Position numbers and translations under genes: made by a program. Below are positions 1 to 7,783 of a stretch of 64,000 bases of DNA, in pieces. The stretch is from Caproicibacter sp046707225. GTDB taxonomy: Bacteria; Bacillota; Clostridia; Oscillospirales; Acutalibacteraceae. Every line of letters begins with the position of its first letter. Within the stretch, counting starts at the first letter, position 1. A model generated the notes under the pieces. The model saw only the letters and a list, made by a program, of their open reading frames with translations. It was not told where the DNA came from and made no database searches. Where the stretch lies: the NCBI RefSeq assembly GCF_046707225.1, contig NZ_JBJKOP010000029.1, forward strand, positions 62,001 through 126,000, read 5' to 3'.

Positions 1-1
1 C

Positions 2-301
2 GACCGCTGTACGGAACGGATCGACAGGCACTATGATTTTGCTTTTTCCCATGTTCTTGTCCGTTCTCTTGAAAACAACGAGGACGACGACCGGTTTATC
101 GAGGTTCGGGATGAAAAACTGGATCTGGACAAACTGATGCGGGAAGATATTCTGCTTGAACTTCCGACCAAATTTTTATGCAGCGACGACTGTAGGGGAC
201 TGTGCCCGATCTGCGGGAAAAACCTGAATGAGGGGCCCTGCGATTGCGGCGGGCATCCCACGGATCCCCGGCTGGAAGTTTTGGAAAAACTGCTTCATTA
301 A
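2..301 (+). CDS. DUF177 (YceD) family protein, C-terminal part
   Basis: This is the last 99 codons of a gene whose start lies before the window. The reading frame ends in TAA just 21 bases before the rpmF ribosome binding site. The end carries a four-cysteine cluster (CSDDC, then CPICG, then PCDCGG) that looks like a metal-binding knuckle. A DUF177/YceD protein directly upstream of rpmF is a very common arrangement in bacteria, and the family is linked to rRNA or large-subunit accumulation. Family assignment rests on the cysteine pattern plus the rpmF neighbour. No start codon or promoter can be seen. Confidence 0.85.
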   Translation, partial: DRCTERIDRHYDFAFSHVLVRSLENNEDDDRFIEVRDEKLDLDKLMREDILLELPTKFLCSDDCRGLCPICGKNLNEGPCDCGGHPTDPRLEVLEKLLH

Positions 302-331
302 TGGAATAGATCTTGTAAGGAGGTGCTGAGG

Positions 332-514
332 ATGGCGGTACCAAAAAGAAAACAGTCGAGCGCCAGACAGAACAAAAGGCGTTCCAATGTTTGGAAAATT
401 AGCGCGCCCGCTCTGGTAAAATGCCCGAAATGCGGAGAACTGACAGTCCCGCATAAAGTATGCGGCAACTGCGGTTACTACAATGGCAGGGAAGTAATTA
501 AAAAGGAAGCGTAA
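332..514 (+). CDS. rpmF: 50S ribosomal protein L32
   Basis: A 60-residue small basic protein of the large ribosomal subunit. It begins MAVPKRKQSSARQNKRRS, the family signature, and has a zinc-ribbon CPKCGE...CGNCGYY of the four-cysteine L32 type. The start at 332 is set by AAGGAGG at 317-323, eight bases upstream; an in-frame GTG at 323 would overlap that site. It is probably cotranscribed with the DUF177 gene and ends at an intrinsic terminator at 537-566. Retention of all four cysteines marks it as the zinc-dependent form. Confidence 0.97.
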   Translation: MAVPKRKQSSARQNKRRSNVWKISAPALVKCPKCGELTVPHKVCGNCGYYNGREVIKKEA

Positions 515-536
515 TTCGTTTCCGTTTTAGAAAGTC

Positions 537-566
537 AGAGAAGGAGCAATCCTTCTCTTCTTTTTT
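537..566 (+). terminator. Intrinsic terminator after rpmF
   Basis: A perfect 9-bp stem (537-545 with 550-558) with a GCAA tetraloop is followed by a T-rich run at 559-566. It closes the DUF177-rpmF transcript. The remaining 100 bases before der hold no gene, and I saw no convincing promoter there. Confidence 0.85.
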
Positions 567-666
567 GTCTGCGGGACTGCCCAAAATGCCGGACCAAGGC
601 AAAATTCCCCGATTCATAGTTTTTCGGGGGCTGGAAAAAATGATAAGCAGGGAGGGGTAATCAATT

Positions 667-1986
667 ATGGCTTTACCGGTAGTCGCGATAGTCGGCCGGC
701 CGAACGTCGGCAAGTCGACTCTTTTTAATAAACTTGCGGGGCAGCGCCTTTCCATTGTAGATGATACGCCCGGCGTGACTCGTGACCGTGTGTACGCGGA
801 AAGCGAATGGGAATCCCGTCGGTTTTCCATTGTGGACACGGGCGGCATCGAACCGGGCGAGGATGTGATTCTTGCTCAGACAAGGGCGCAGGCGCGCCTT
901 GCAATGGAAGCGGCCGACGTAATCGTTTTTGTGACGGATGTTCGCACCGGGCCGGTTGCCGCCGACCACGAGATCGCCGCCATGCTGATGAAAAGCGGAA
1001 AGCCCGTCGTGCTGTGCGTCAATAAATGTGACAGCATCGGCGATCCGCCGGCCGAATTCTACGAGTTTTACAATCTGGGGCTGGGCGACCCCGTTGGGGT
1101 GTCCTCAGTTCACGGACATGGTACCGGCGACCTTTTGGACCGCGTGGTTTCATTATTTCCGGATCAAAACGGCGACGCGGGGCCCGATGAGATGATCCGG
1201 GTCGCTGTGATCGGCAAGCCGAATGCCGGAAAATCGTCGCTGGTCAATAAAATTGCCGGTGAAGAGCGCTGCATTGTTTCCGACGTGGCCGGAACAACGC
1301 GTGACGCGGTGGACATCGCCGTGGAAAATGAATTCGGCCGTTTTCTTCTGATTGATACCGCGGGCCTTCGCCGCAAAAGCAGGGTGGACGATAATATTGA
1401 GCGGTACAGCATGTTGCGCGCGCAGATGGCGGTGGAGCGCTCGGACGTGTGCGTCATTATGATCGACGGCACCGTCGGATTTACGGAACAGGATTCCAAA
1501 GTTGCCGGCATGGCTCATGAGGCGGGCAGGGCCTGCGTCATTGCCGTGAACAAATGGGACGCGGTAGAAAAAGACGGTTATACAATGAACGCGTACGAGA
1601 AAAAGCTGCGGGAAGATTTTTCCTTTATGTCGTACGCCGGGATTCTTTTTATTTCCGCGAAGACGGGCCAGAGGCTGGATCGGTTGTTCCAGGCGATTCG
1701 GGAGGCGTCGGCGTCCAATACCCGCCGCGTTGCAACCGGGATGCTGAACGAAGTGCTGGCACAGGCGGTCGCGAGGGTTCAGCCGCCGACGGATAAGGGA
1801 CGCAGGCTGAAGATTTACTATATGACCCAGGTTTCCATTCAGCCGCCAACCTTTGTGTTTTTTGTCAATTCCAAGAAACTGTTCCATTTTTCCTATCAGC
1901 GTTTTCTGGAAAATATGATTCGTGATACCTTTGGGTTCGAGGGAACCCCGATCCGTTTCCTGATCCGCGAGCGCGGCGAAAAATAG
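667..1986 (+). CDS. der: Ribosome biogenesis GTPase Der (EngA)
   Basis: A 439-residue tandem-GTPase protein needed for 50S subunit maturation. The first G domain has the P-loop GRPNVGKS at about residues 10-17 and DTGG near 57. The second has GKPNAGKSS at about 183-191 and its DTAG motif. Both NKxD motifs are visible (NKCD, NKWD). A C-terminal KH-like domain ends with the usual PTDKGRRLKIYY and RFLIRERG stretches. The length matches the family. The ATG at 667 follows GGGAGGGG at 649-656. It stands alone here, convergent with rpmB. Confidence 0.97.
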   Translation: MALPVVAIVGRPNVGKSTLFNKLAGQRLSIVDDTPGVTRDRVYAESEWESRRFSIVDTGGIEPGEDVILAQTRAQARLAMEAADVIVFVTDVRTGPVAADHEIAAMLMKSGKPVVLCVNKCDSIGDPPAEFYEFYNLGLGDPVGVSSVHGHGTGDLLDRVVSLFPDQNGDAGPDEMIRVAVIGKPNAGKSSLVNKIAGEERCIVSDVAGTTRDAVDIAVENEFGRFLLIDTAGLRRKSRVDDNIERYSMLRAQMAVERSDVCVIMIDGTVGFTEQDSKVAGMAHEAGRACVIAVNKWDAVEKDGYTMNAYEKKLREDFSFMSYAGILFISAKTGQRLDRLFQAIREASASNTRRVATGMLNEVLAQAVARVQPPTDKGRRLKIYYMTQVSIQPPTFVFFVNSKKLFHFSYQRFLENMIRDTFGFEGTPIRFLIRERGEK

Positions 1987-2011
1987 AGCGCCGCCATGCC
2001 TTTTGCCGCGA

Positions 2012-2090
2012 CATAGCCGATATTGATCTGTTTAGAAAGGCCGCATCGACAGATGTTTCTGTCGACACGGCCTTCTGATAATCGGCTATG
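2012..2090. repeat. Nested inverted repeat between der and rpmB
   Basis: Outer arms CATAGCCGAT (2012-2021) and ATCGGCTATG (2081-2090) are perfect 10-bp complements. Inside them lies a second hairpin with arms AAGGCCG/CGGCCTT (2037-2043 with 2068-2074) and TCGACAGA/TCTGTCGA (2046-2053 with 2058-2065), separated by a 2-base internal loop and closed by TGTT. There is no T-run, so it is not a standard terminator. It may be a palindromic repeat unit or a structured 3' end of the der mRNA. Confidence 0.6.
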
Positions 2091-2134
2091 AAATTATTCG
2101 CACTCCCGAAGGAAACCTCAAGGGAAACGGCATG

Positions 2135-2171
2135 AAAAAAGGAACCGTAATCACGGTTCCTTTTACTTTTC
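2135..2171. terminator. Bidirectional terminator between der and rpmB
   Basis: An 8-bp stem GGAACCGT/ACGGTTCC (2141-2148 with 2153-2160) is flanked by an A-run on the left and a T-rich stretch on the right. It can therefore terminate both the der transcript and the minus-strand rpmB transcript. Confidence 0.85.
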
Positions 2172-2200
2172 TATTATTTATTTAGAAAACGAGGTCAGCA

Positions 2201-2389
2201 TCAGACAGCGCGGGTCACTTTGCCGGAACGAAGGCAACGGGTGCAGGCGTAAATACGTTTGGGAGAACCATTAACGATCGCCTTGACACGCATTACATTG
2301 GGCTTCCAGGTACGGTTGGAACGCCTGTGAGAATGGGATACCTTGATGCCGAAAGCAATGTCCTTGCCGCAGATTTCACATTTTGCCAT
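2201..2389 (-). CDS. rpmB: 50S ribosomal protein L28
   Basis: A 62-residue large-subunit protein. It opens MAKCEICGKD and contains the L28 hallmark SHSHRRSNRTW, then a second CTRC pair, so the zinc-binding CxxC...CxxC form is retained. The start is preceded on the minus strand by AAAGGAGG. It is monocistronic and convergent with der. In Bacillus subtilis rpmB lies beside spoVM and thiN; here it is about 22 kb from that locus. Confidence 0.97.
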   Translation of the reverse strand: MAKCEICGKDIAFGIKVSHSHRRSNRTWKPNVMRVKAIVNGSPKRIYACTRCLRSGKVTRAV

Positions 2390-2529
2390 AGGTCTGCACC
2401 TCCTTTAAAGGGCTTTTCATCGCAACAGTATTATGTTATCAGATTTATCCTGCAAATGCAAGCTTTTTTTCCTGTTTTTCCGCTGAAAAAAGTGTTTTTG
2501 CCGGTTTTGCCCGAAAATCCATGCGCCGC

Positions 2530-2558
2530 TTGCCTTTTTATCCTCTCCGTATTATAAT
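2530..2558 (+). promoter_or_regulatory. Sigma-A type promoter for the 2584 gene
   Basis: TTGCCT at 2530-2535, a 17-base spacer, and a perfect TATAAT at 2553-2558. Transcription would start near 2565, giving a leader of about 20 bases before the start at 2584. It is well placed to drive the 2584-7673 gene run. Confidence 0.75.
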
Positions 2559-2583
2559 CATAAGCAAAGTAAGGAGAATGTTT

Positions 2584-3276
2584 ATGCTGATTGATCTATT
2601 AAGAAATCTTTTTTCCGGCGGATCCGTGGATTTGATGTCTGTCATTTCCCAGATTTTTGCAACGCTGTTCATTATTTTCTGCATTCTTCCCCTGCATGAA
2701 TTCGCGCATGGTTGGGCTGCCGGAAAACTGGGCGACCACACCGCGAAATACAGCGGACGCCTGACACTGAATCCTCTTGCGAGCTTTGACCCGATCGGCT
2801 CGCTTTTCCTTCTTTTGTTCGGCTTCGGATGGGCCAAGCCTGTTCCGGTCGACTCCCGCTATTTTAAAAATCCGAAACGAGATATGGCGCTGACCGCCGT
2901 GGCAGGGCCGCTCGCCAATTTTCTGGCTGCATGGGCGGGCGGACTGATTTACTTCGGCCTGATCTTTGTAGGCAAAGTCGCCATGCCGAGTTTCCTGTAT
3001 ATTTTCTTTTCGGCATACATCAATATCAATGTTGCGCTGGCGGTTTTCAACCTTTTGCCAATTCCTCCGCTCGACGGTTCGAAAATTCTTGGTGCCTTTC
3101 TTTCCAGCCGCGCTTTGTATAACTATTACCGTTACCAGAATATCATTGTCATGGTTGCGTTTGTCGTCCTGTTCAGCGGAATGCTTGACGGGCCCATCTG
3201 GGCGCTGGTAAACCTGGGAATGAACGGTGTTGAGTGGCTTTCGCTTCTTCCGTACCGGTTATTCGGACTTGTATAA
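2584..3276 (+). CDS. Site-2 protease family (M50) membrane metallopeptidase
   Basis: A 230-residue polytopic protein. The zinc motif HEFAHG is in the first strongly hydrophobic segment (about residues 38-43), and the third ligand region is NLLPIPPLDGSK near residue 160, as in the YwhC/S2P M50 family that cuts substrates within membranes. Four to five hydrophobic segments are visible. AAGGAG at 2571-2576 sits seven bases before the ATG at 2584, which decides the start over upstream in-frame codons. The substrate is unknown. It is followed 12 bases later by scpA. Confidence 0.88.
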   Translation: MLIDLLRNLFSGGSVDLMSVISQIFATLFIIFCILPLHEFAHGWAAGKLGDHTAKYSGRLTLNPLASFDPIGSLFLLLFGFGWAKPVPVDSRYFKNPKRDMALTAVAGPLANFLAAWAGGLIYFGLIFVGKVAMPSFLYIFFSAYININVALAVFNLLPIPPLDGSKILGAFLSSRALYNYYRYQNIIVMVAFVVLFSGMLDGPIWALVNLGMNGVEWLSLLPYRLFGLV

Positions 3277-3288
3277 ATATATTGTGCA

Positions 3289-4008
3289 ATGATGGATAAA
3301 ATATGTTATAAACTGGAAACGTTTGAGGGACCTCTCGATTTGCTCCTGACGCTGATTGCAAAAAACAAGCTCGACATTTTTGACATACAAATTACAGAAC
3401 TGGTGAATCAATATCTGGAGCAGGTAGAGGCGATGCGGGGACAGGAAATGGACGTGTCCAGCGAATTTCTGGAAATGGCCGCCAGACTGATTTATATCAA
3501 GACCGTTTCGCTTTTGCCGAAGCATGAGGAGGCCGAACAGCTTAAACGGGAGCTGAGCGGCCAGCTGATTGAGTACAGGGACTGCAAACGTGTGGCCGCC
3601 ATGCTGGGGGAGCGGTTCAGCTTTGACTCTTATCCCCGTGAGCCGGAAAAAATCGAACCGGACCGCAGATACCGGGGCCACCATACTCCGCGGGAGCTTT
3701 ATGCGGCGTATCTGAGCGCGGCGGGCCGGGGGAAGCGCTTTCTTCCTCCGCCTCAGGAGGCTTTTACCGCGATTGTTTCCCACAGGATTGTTTCCGTATC
3801 TTCGCGTATCATTTTTGTGCTGCGCAGGCTCCGGCAGAGGAGCATTCAGAGCTATACGGCTTTATTTGACGGCATCCTGGATCACTCGGAACGTGTGGCG
3901 ACCTTTCTCGCCGTTCTGGAACTGATCAAAGGAAAGCGGGTCCACCTGAACGGGGAACGAAATCCGGAAGTGAAACTGATAAACGGCGGTGTAAAGCATG
4001 GAGATTAA
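3289..4008 (+). CDS. scpA: Segregation and condensation protein A
   Basis: A kleisin of the SMC-ScpA-ScpB condensin complex that organises and segregates the chromosome. The N-terminus carries the family signature FEGPLDLLLTLI followed by the KLDIFDIQI helix that contacts SMC. The C-terminus is a winged helix (about residues 170-235). The length of 239 residues is usual. The start is ATG 3289 or the adjacent ATG 3292; the ribosome binding site is weak, suggesting coupling to the upstream gene. The next gene, scpB, overlaps it by 11 bases. Confidence 0.95.
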   Translation: MMDKICYKLETFEGPLDLLLTLIAKNKLDIFDIQITELVNQYLEQVEAMRGQEMDVSSEFLEMAARLIYIKTVSLLPKHEEAEQLKRELSGQLIEYRDCKRVAAMLGERFSFDSYPREPEKIEPDRRYRGHHTPRELYAAYLSAAGRGKRFLPPPQEAFTAIVSHRIVSVSSRIIFVLRRLRQRSIQSYTALFDGILDHSERVATFLAVLELIKGKRVHLNGERNPEVKLINGGVKHGD

Positions 4009-4582
4009 AAAGCTTCAGGGGGCCATTGAAGCGATTCTGTTCGCCAGTGGGGAAGCGGTTTCTCTTGACCGCATCGCGGAAGCATTGGAAATAGACCGGG
4101 CGACGGCGGGCAAGATGCTGGAGAACCTTGCGGACCGGTACCGCACCGAGCATGGAGGAATCCGTATCGTACGGCTGGACGGCGGGTATCAGATGTGCAC
4201 GAACCCGGAACATGCCGCTGCGGTGCGCGCCGCGCTTGAAATCCGCCGCAATATGCCGTTGACTCAGGCGGCGCTGGAGGTGCTGGCTGTCGTTGCCTAC
4301 AACCAGCCGGTGTCTAAGGCGTTTGTGGAACAGGTGCGCGGGGTGGACTGCTCCGCGGTCATCAGCGGCCTCGTTTCAAAAGGCCTGGTCGAAGAACGGG
4401 GCAGACTGGAACTGCCGGGCCGTCCGCTTCTTTACGGCACCACCACGGATTTTCTGCGGTGCCTCGGAATTTCTTCCCTTGCCGAGCTGCCGCAGCCGCA
4501 GAAGGAGCAGCTTCAGGAGGAAACGGACGCTGAGGGCAGCCGGGAAGAAGTTCTTCAGCAGGGAGAAGGAACAGCCGAATGA
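3998..4582 (+). CDS. scpB: Segregation and condensation protein B
   Basis: A 194-residue partner of ScpA with two winged-helix domains that bind the ScpA linker in the condensin complex. Typical motifs include IEAILFASGEAVSLDRIAEAL at the N-terminus, LTQAALEVLAVVAYNQPVSK in the middle and GLVEERGRLELPGRPLLYGTT in the second domain. The last 20 residues are rich in Glu and Gln and probably disordered. It overlaps scpA upstream by 11 bases and the next gene by 4, so translation of the three is likely coupled. Confidence 0.95.
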   Translation: MEIKKLQGAIEAILFASGEAVSLDRIAEALEIDRATAGKMLENLADRYRTEHGGIRIVRLDGGYQMCTNPEHAAAVRAALEIRRNMPLTQAALEVLAVVAYNQPVSKAFVEQVRGVDCSAVISGLVSKGLVEERGRLELPGRPLLYGTTTDFLRCLGISSLAELPQPQKEQLQEETDAEGSREEVLQQGEGTAE

Positions 4583-5223
4583 CCGGATTGATCATAACGG
4601 GAATTGTTCTTTCTCTGTTTGCGGTGCTGCTCTTTTGTTCCGTTTTTGTTGAGGCAAATTTTGAAGAGGAATTTTCCGCGCGGATTGGATTCCTTTTTCT
4701 GCACTACCGCCTTCTGCCCCGTCCGGAGGAGAAGCCGACCGAACCAAAGGTACAGAAGAAGGAGAAACCTGCGCCCGAAGAAAAACCCTCTAAGATAAAA
4801 GAGCTATTTCGCCAGAAGGGCCTTGGCGGTTTTTTGGAGCTTCTGAAGGCGTTTACCAGTGTGGCGTACACAAGTGCGAAGAAACTGCTTTCCCACACGA
4901 TAGTCCGAAAGCTCTCCCTTGATCTTACCGTCGGCGGAGACGACGCTGCGCAAACGGCTTTGAACTACGGAAGAGCATGCGGTGCCGTATCGACCGCGCT
5001 GACGGCTCTGCTTTCCGTCGCAAACTGCAAAGAGCGGAATGTTACTGTCGCTCCGGATTTTCAAAATGGAGAAAACAGAGTAAGGTTTCGCGTCCGGGCC
5101 ACGGTCAGGCTGTTTTTTCTCTTTTCCGCCGCGCTGTCGGCTCTGACTGGCTTTATCAAAGTGTATTTAAAATATAGAAAAAAATCCGGACATCCGGATC
5201 AGAAAGAAAAGGCGGTGCTTTAA
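4579..5223 (+). CDS. DUF2953 domain protein, single-pass membrane
   Basis: A 214-residue protein of unknown function. It has an N-terminal membrane segment (about residues 3-25), then a Lys/Pro/Glu-rich charged linker (about 50-75), then the DUF2953 core with LSLDLTVGGDDAAQTALNYG. A second hydrophobic stretch lies near residues 175-195. In Bacillus subtilis the DUF2953 gene (ytfI) is next to ytfJ, as here, which supports the assignment and suggests a sporulation or envelope role (inference). ATGA overlap with scpB. Confidence 0.8.
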   Translation: MTGLIITGIVLSLFAVLLFCSVFVEANFEEEFSARIGFLFLHYRLLPRPEEKPTEPKVQKKEKPAPEEKPSKIKELFRQKGLGGFLELLKAFTSVAYTSAKKLLSHTIVRKLSLDLTVGGDDAAQTALNYGRACGAVSTALTALLSVANCKERNVTVAPDFQNGENRVRFRVRATVRLFFLFSAALSALTGFIKVYLKYRKKSGHPDQKEKAVL

Positions 5224-5225
5224 TA

Positions 5226-5660
5226 ATGGCTGACCATCCGATTGAAGGCATGATGGATACAACGCTGGAAAAAATCAAACAAATGGTAGACGTAAATTCG
5301 GTGATCGGCGACCCGATTACGACGCCGGACGGGACGGTGATCGTCCCTATCTCAAAAATCAGTTACGGTTTTGCTTCCGGCGGGTCCGATTTTCCGGGGA
5401 AAGCCCCCGAAAAACAGCTGTTTGGCGGCGCGTCCGGTGCCGGCGTCACCATTAATCCGGTTGCGTTTTTAACAATTTCGAACGGGGGCGTCAAGCTGCT
5501 GCGCGTCGACCCCGGCAACACATCGGTAGATCGCATGATCGATCTGGCCCCCGAGCTGATCGACAAGGTGTCTTCCGTATTCCATAAGGACGGCAAAAAA
5601 GAGAAAACGGAAAAGCATTCCGTTCCGGCCGAAGAAATGGCCGGGGATCCCCAAATCTAA
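5226..5660 (+). CDS. ytfJ: GerW family sporulation protein YtfJ
   Basis: A 144-residue protein of the YtfJ/GerW family, made in sporulating cells and needed for normal germination in Bacillus. Diagnostic segments are VIGDPITTPDGTVIVPISK, the Gly-rich SYGFASGGSDF and GASGAGVTINPVAFL. It starts two bases after the DUF2953 stop and is clearly in the same operon. Its presence is one of several signs that this organism forms spores. No signal peptide or membrane segment is seen. Confidence 0.93.
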   Translation: MADHPIEGMMDTTLEKIKQMVDVNSVIGDPITTPDGTVIVPISKISYGFASGGSDFPGKAPEKQLFGGASGAGVTINPVAFLTISNGGVKLLRVDPGNTSVDRMIDLAPELIDKVSSVFHKDGKKEKTEKHSVPAEEMAGDPQI

Positions 5661-5716
5661 AATTGAATGGTATCGCATCAACCGCCTGCATATAAATAAA
5701 CCGGCAGGTGGTTGAT

Positions 5717-6856
5717 TTGTTAAAAAAAGCGATTTCTATTTTCCTTGCCGCCCTGACGGCGGCTTCTTTTTCCTGCCCGGCCGGCGCTGAGACTTCCCCC
5801 TCCGTGTCGGCAAAATCGGCTGTGGTGATCAGCGCTGCCGACGGGCGGGCCCTGTATGAAAAAAACAGTCATGAAAAGCTTCCGATTGCGAGCACGACAA
5901 AAATCATGACGGCTCTTCTTACCCTGGAAGCCGCTTCTCGAAATGACAGGACGGTGCTGATCACGCCGGAAATGGTTCGCGTGGAAGGATCCTCCATGGG
6001 GCTGAAAGCCGGTGATAAGCTCACTCTGACCGCGCTTGCGGAAGGGATGCTTTCCGTGTCGGGAAACGACGCGGCAAATTCCGCCGCGATCGCCGTGGGT
6101 GGCTCCACTGAAAGATTTGCTGCGCTCATGAATCAAAAGGCGGCTCAGCTAGGCCTGTCCGAAACACATTATGTCACCCCGTCCGGGCTGGATAATGCGG
6201 AGCATTATTCCTCGGCGGGTGATCTGGCGAAGCTGACCGCGGCGGCGCTGAAGAATCCGGAATTCGCAAGGATCGTATCGCAGAAAAAAATACGGGTCCG
6301 GTTTTCCGACCCCGACCGAACCGTGACTTATACGAATCATAATAAGCTTTTAAGCATGTACGACGGCTGCAACGGGGTCAAAACAGGTTTTACAAAAAAG
6401 TCCGGACGCTGCCTTGTTTCGGCAGCGCAGCGCGACGGTGTGCAGTTGGTTGCCGTTACCCTTAGCGATCCGAACGACTGGGAGGATCACGAAAAGCTGC
6501 TGGATTATGGGTTTTCCAGACTGACCCGTTTTCAGGCGGATGATTCTGAATTCCGTCTGAATCTCCCCGTGGTCGGCGGGAACGCGGGCAGCGTTTCGGT
6601 TTTGGGCACGGCGGGTGCAGCCGCGCTCCTGCCGCCCGACGAGGTGCAGAACCTTCGCCGCACGGTTGAACTGCCGCAGTTTTTATATGCTCCGGTCAAG
6701 CGGGGGCAGATTCTCGGGCTTGTCCGGTATCAAAACGAAACCGGCACGGTTTCGACCACAAAGCTGTTAGCCAGCGGGGATGTTTCCCGCCAAGCGGTGA
6801 AAAAGAATATCTTTGAAAAACTATGGGACCGGATCCGCTTTTTGTTTTCGGTCTGA
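5717..6856 (+). CDS. D-alanyl-D-alanine carboxypeptidase (S11, DacB/DacF type)
   Basis: A penicillin-binding protein that trims stem peptides of peptidoglycan. All three active-site motifs are present: STTK (Ser near residue 59), SGN (about 116) and KTG (about 219). A signal peptide with an alanine-rich core ends near residue 25, and the tail ends in an amphipathic stretch rich in Lys, Phe and Trp that could anchor it to the membrane. I chose TTG 5717 because AGGTGG at 5706-5711 precedes it; GTG 5708 is the alternative. Neighbouring ytfJ suggests a spore-cortex role, but a vegetative one is possible. Confidence 0.9.
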   Translation: MLKKAISIFLAALTAASFSCPAGAETSPSVSAKSAVVISAADGRALYEKNSHEKLPIASTTKIMTALLTLEAASRNDRTVLITPEMVRVEGSSMGLKAGDKLTLTALAEGMLSVSGNDAANSAAIAVGGSTERFAALMNQKAAQLGLSETHYVTPSGLDNAEHYSSAGDLAKLTAAALKNPEFARIVSQKKIRVRFSDPDRTVTYTNHNKLLSMYDGCNGVKTGFTKKSGRCLVSAAQRDGVQLVAVTLSDPNDWEDHEKLLDYGFSRLTRFQADDSEFRLNLPVVGGNAGSVSVLGTAGAAALLPPDEVQNLRRTVELPQFLYAPVKRGQILGLVRYQNETGTVSTTKLLASGDVSRQAVKKNIFEKLWDRIRFLFSV

Positions 6857-6872
6857 AGGATGTGCAAATCAA

Positions 6873-7673
6873 TTGGGCGAAAAAATCAGACTGCAGAAAC
6901 TGCTTTCGGAAGCCGGAGTCGCTTCCCGCAGGAAAGCGGAAGAATTAATCCTTGCGGGCAAAGTCCGTGTAAACGGCGTTGTCGCTGAAATAGGCGGCCG
7001 GGCAGACCCCGGCAGGGACCGGATTACCGTGGATGGAAAACCGCTTGAAACCAAGGTGGAAAGGGTATATCTGATGCTCCACAAGCCTCGGGGATACATC
7101 ACCACAATGAGTGACGAAATGGACCGCAAATGCGTGGCCGAACTGGTGCGGGATGTGCCGGAACGCGTATTCCCGGTCGGCAGGCTCGACCGGGAATCGG
7201 AGGGGCTCCTTCTAATGACAAACGACGGTGAGTTTGCCAACTCGATGATGCATCCGTCGCATCATGTTCCGAAGGTATACCGTGTAACCGTGCGTCCTTT
7301 AGTAACGGAAGAACAGCTGGTTCAGCTGTCAACCGGAATGGTGATCGACGGAAGAAAAACGGCGCCCGCCGTTGTGCATGTTCTTTCTCAGGAACCCGGG
7401 CGAGCCGTGCTGGAGATTATCCTCAGAGAAGGGCGGAACCGTCAGATCCGGAAAATGTGCGAGCAGCTTGGACTGGATGTTGCGCGTCTGCGCCGTACCG
7501 CAGTCGGCTTTTTAAAGCTCGGCATGCTTCCGCCCGGAAAGTGGCGTCTGCTGACCGGTGAAGAGGTTCGGCGCCTGACAGGGCCGGCTGCTCCGGTTCG
7601 GAAAGCCACTTCCGTTTCAAAATCTTCGCGCGAGAAAAGAAATCCTGTTCCAAGAGGCGGGAAAGGCCGTTAA
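6873..7673 (+). CDS. rluB: Pseudouridine synthase, RluB/RsuA family
   Basis: Modifies uridines in rRNA. An S4 RNA-binding domain occupies about residues 3-60 (RLQKLLSEAGVASRRKAEELI), followed by the catalytic domain with GRLDRESEGLLLMTNDGEF, whose Asp is the expected catalytic residue, and the REGRNRQIRKMCE motif. A basic tail follows. The start is taken as TTG 6873, giving MGEKIRLQKLL; longer versions would reach into the carboxypeptidase gene. The order scpA-scpB-dac-rluB resembles the Bacillus subtilis locus around ypuF. Confidence 0.92.
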   Translation: MGEKIRLQKLLSEAGVASRRKAEELILAGKVRVNGVVAEIGGRADPGRDRITVDGKPLETKVERVYLMLHKPRGYITTMSDEMDRKCVAELVRDVPERVFPVGRLDRESEGLLLMTNDGEFANSMMHPSHHVPKVYRVTVRPLVTEEQLVQLSTGMVIDGRKTAPAVVHVLSQEPGRAVLEIILREGRNRQIRKMCEQLGLDVARLRRTAVGFLKLGMLPPGKWRLLTGEEVRRLTGPAAPVRKATSVSKSSREKRNPVPRGGKGR

Positions 7674-7697
7674 ATCCGCTCCCGGGGCAAGAATGAC

Positions 7698-7726
7698 TTG
7701 CCAATTAACTGGGAATCGTTTATAAT
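7698..7726 (+). promoter_or_regulatory. Sigma-A type promoter for the carboxyltransferase operon
   Basis: TTGCCA at 7698-7703, a 17-base spacer and a perfect TATAAT at 7721-7726. The predicted start near 7733 leaves a leader of about 50 bases before the ATG at 7784. It begins a three-gene operon that ends at the terminator near 11000. Confidence 0.75.
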
Positions 7727-7783
7727 GAATACAATTATTTTTTTCTTGAACAGGTGGGAAATCTCGAAAACGGAGGAATGGAA

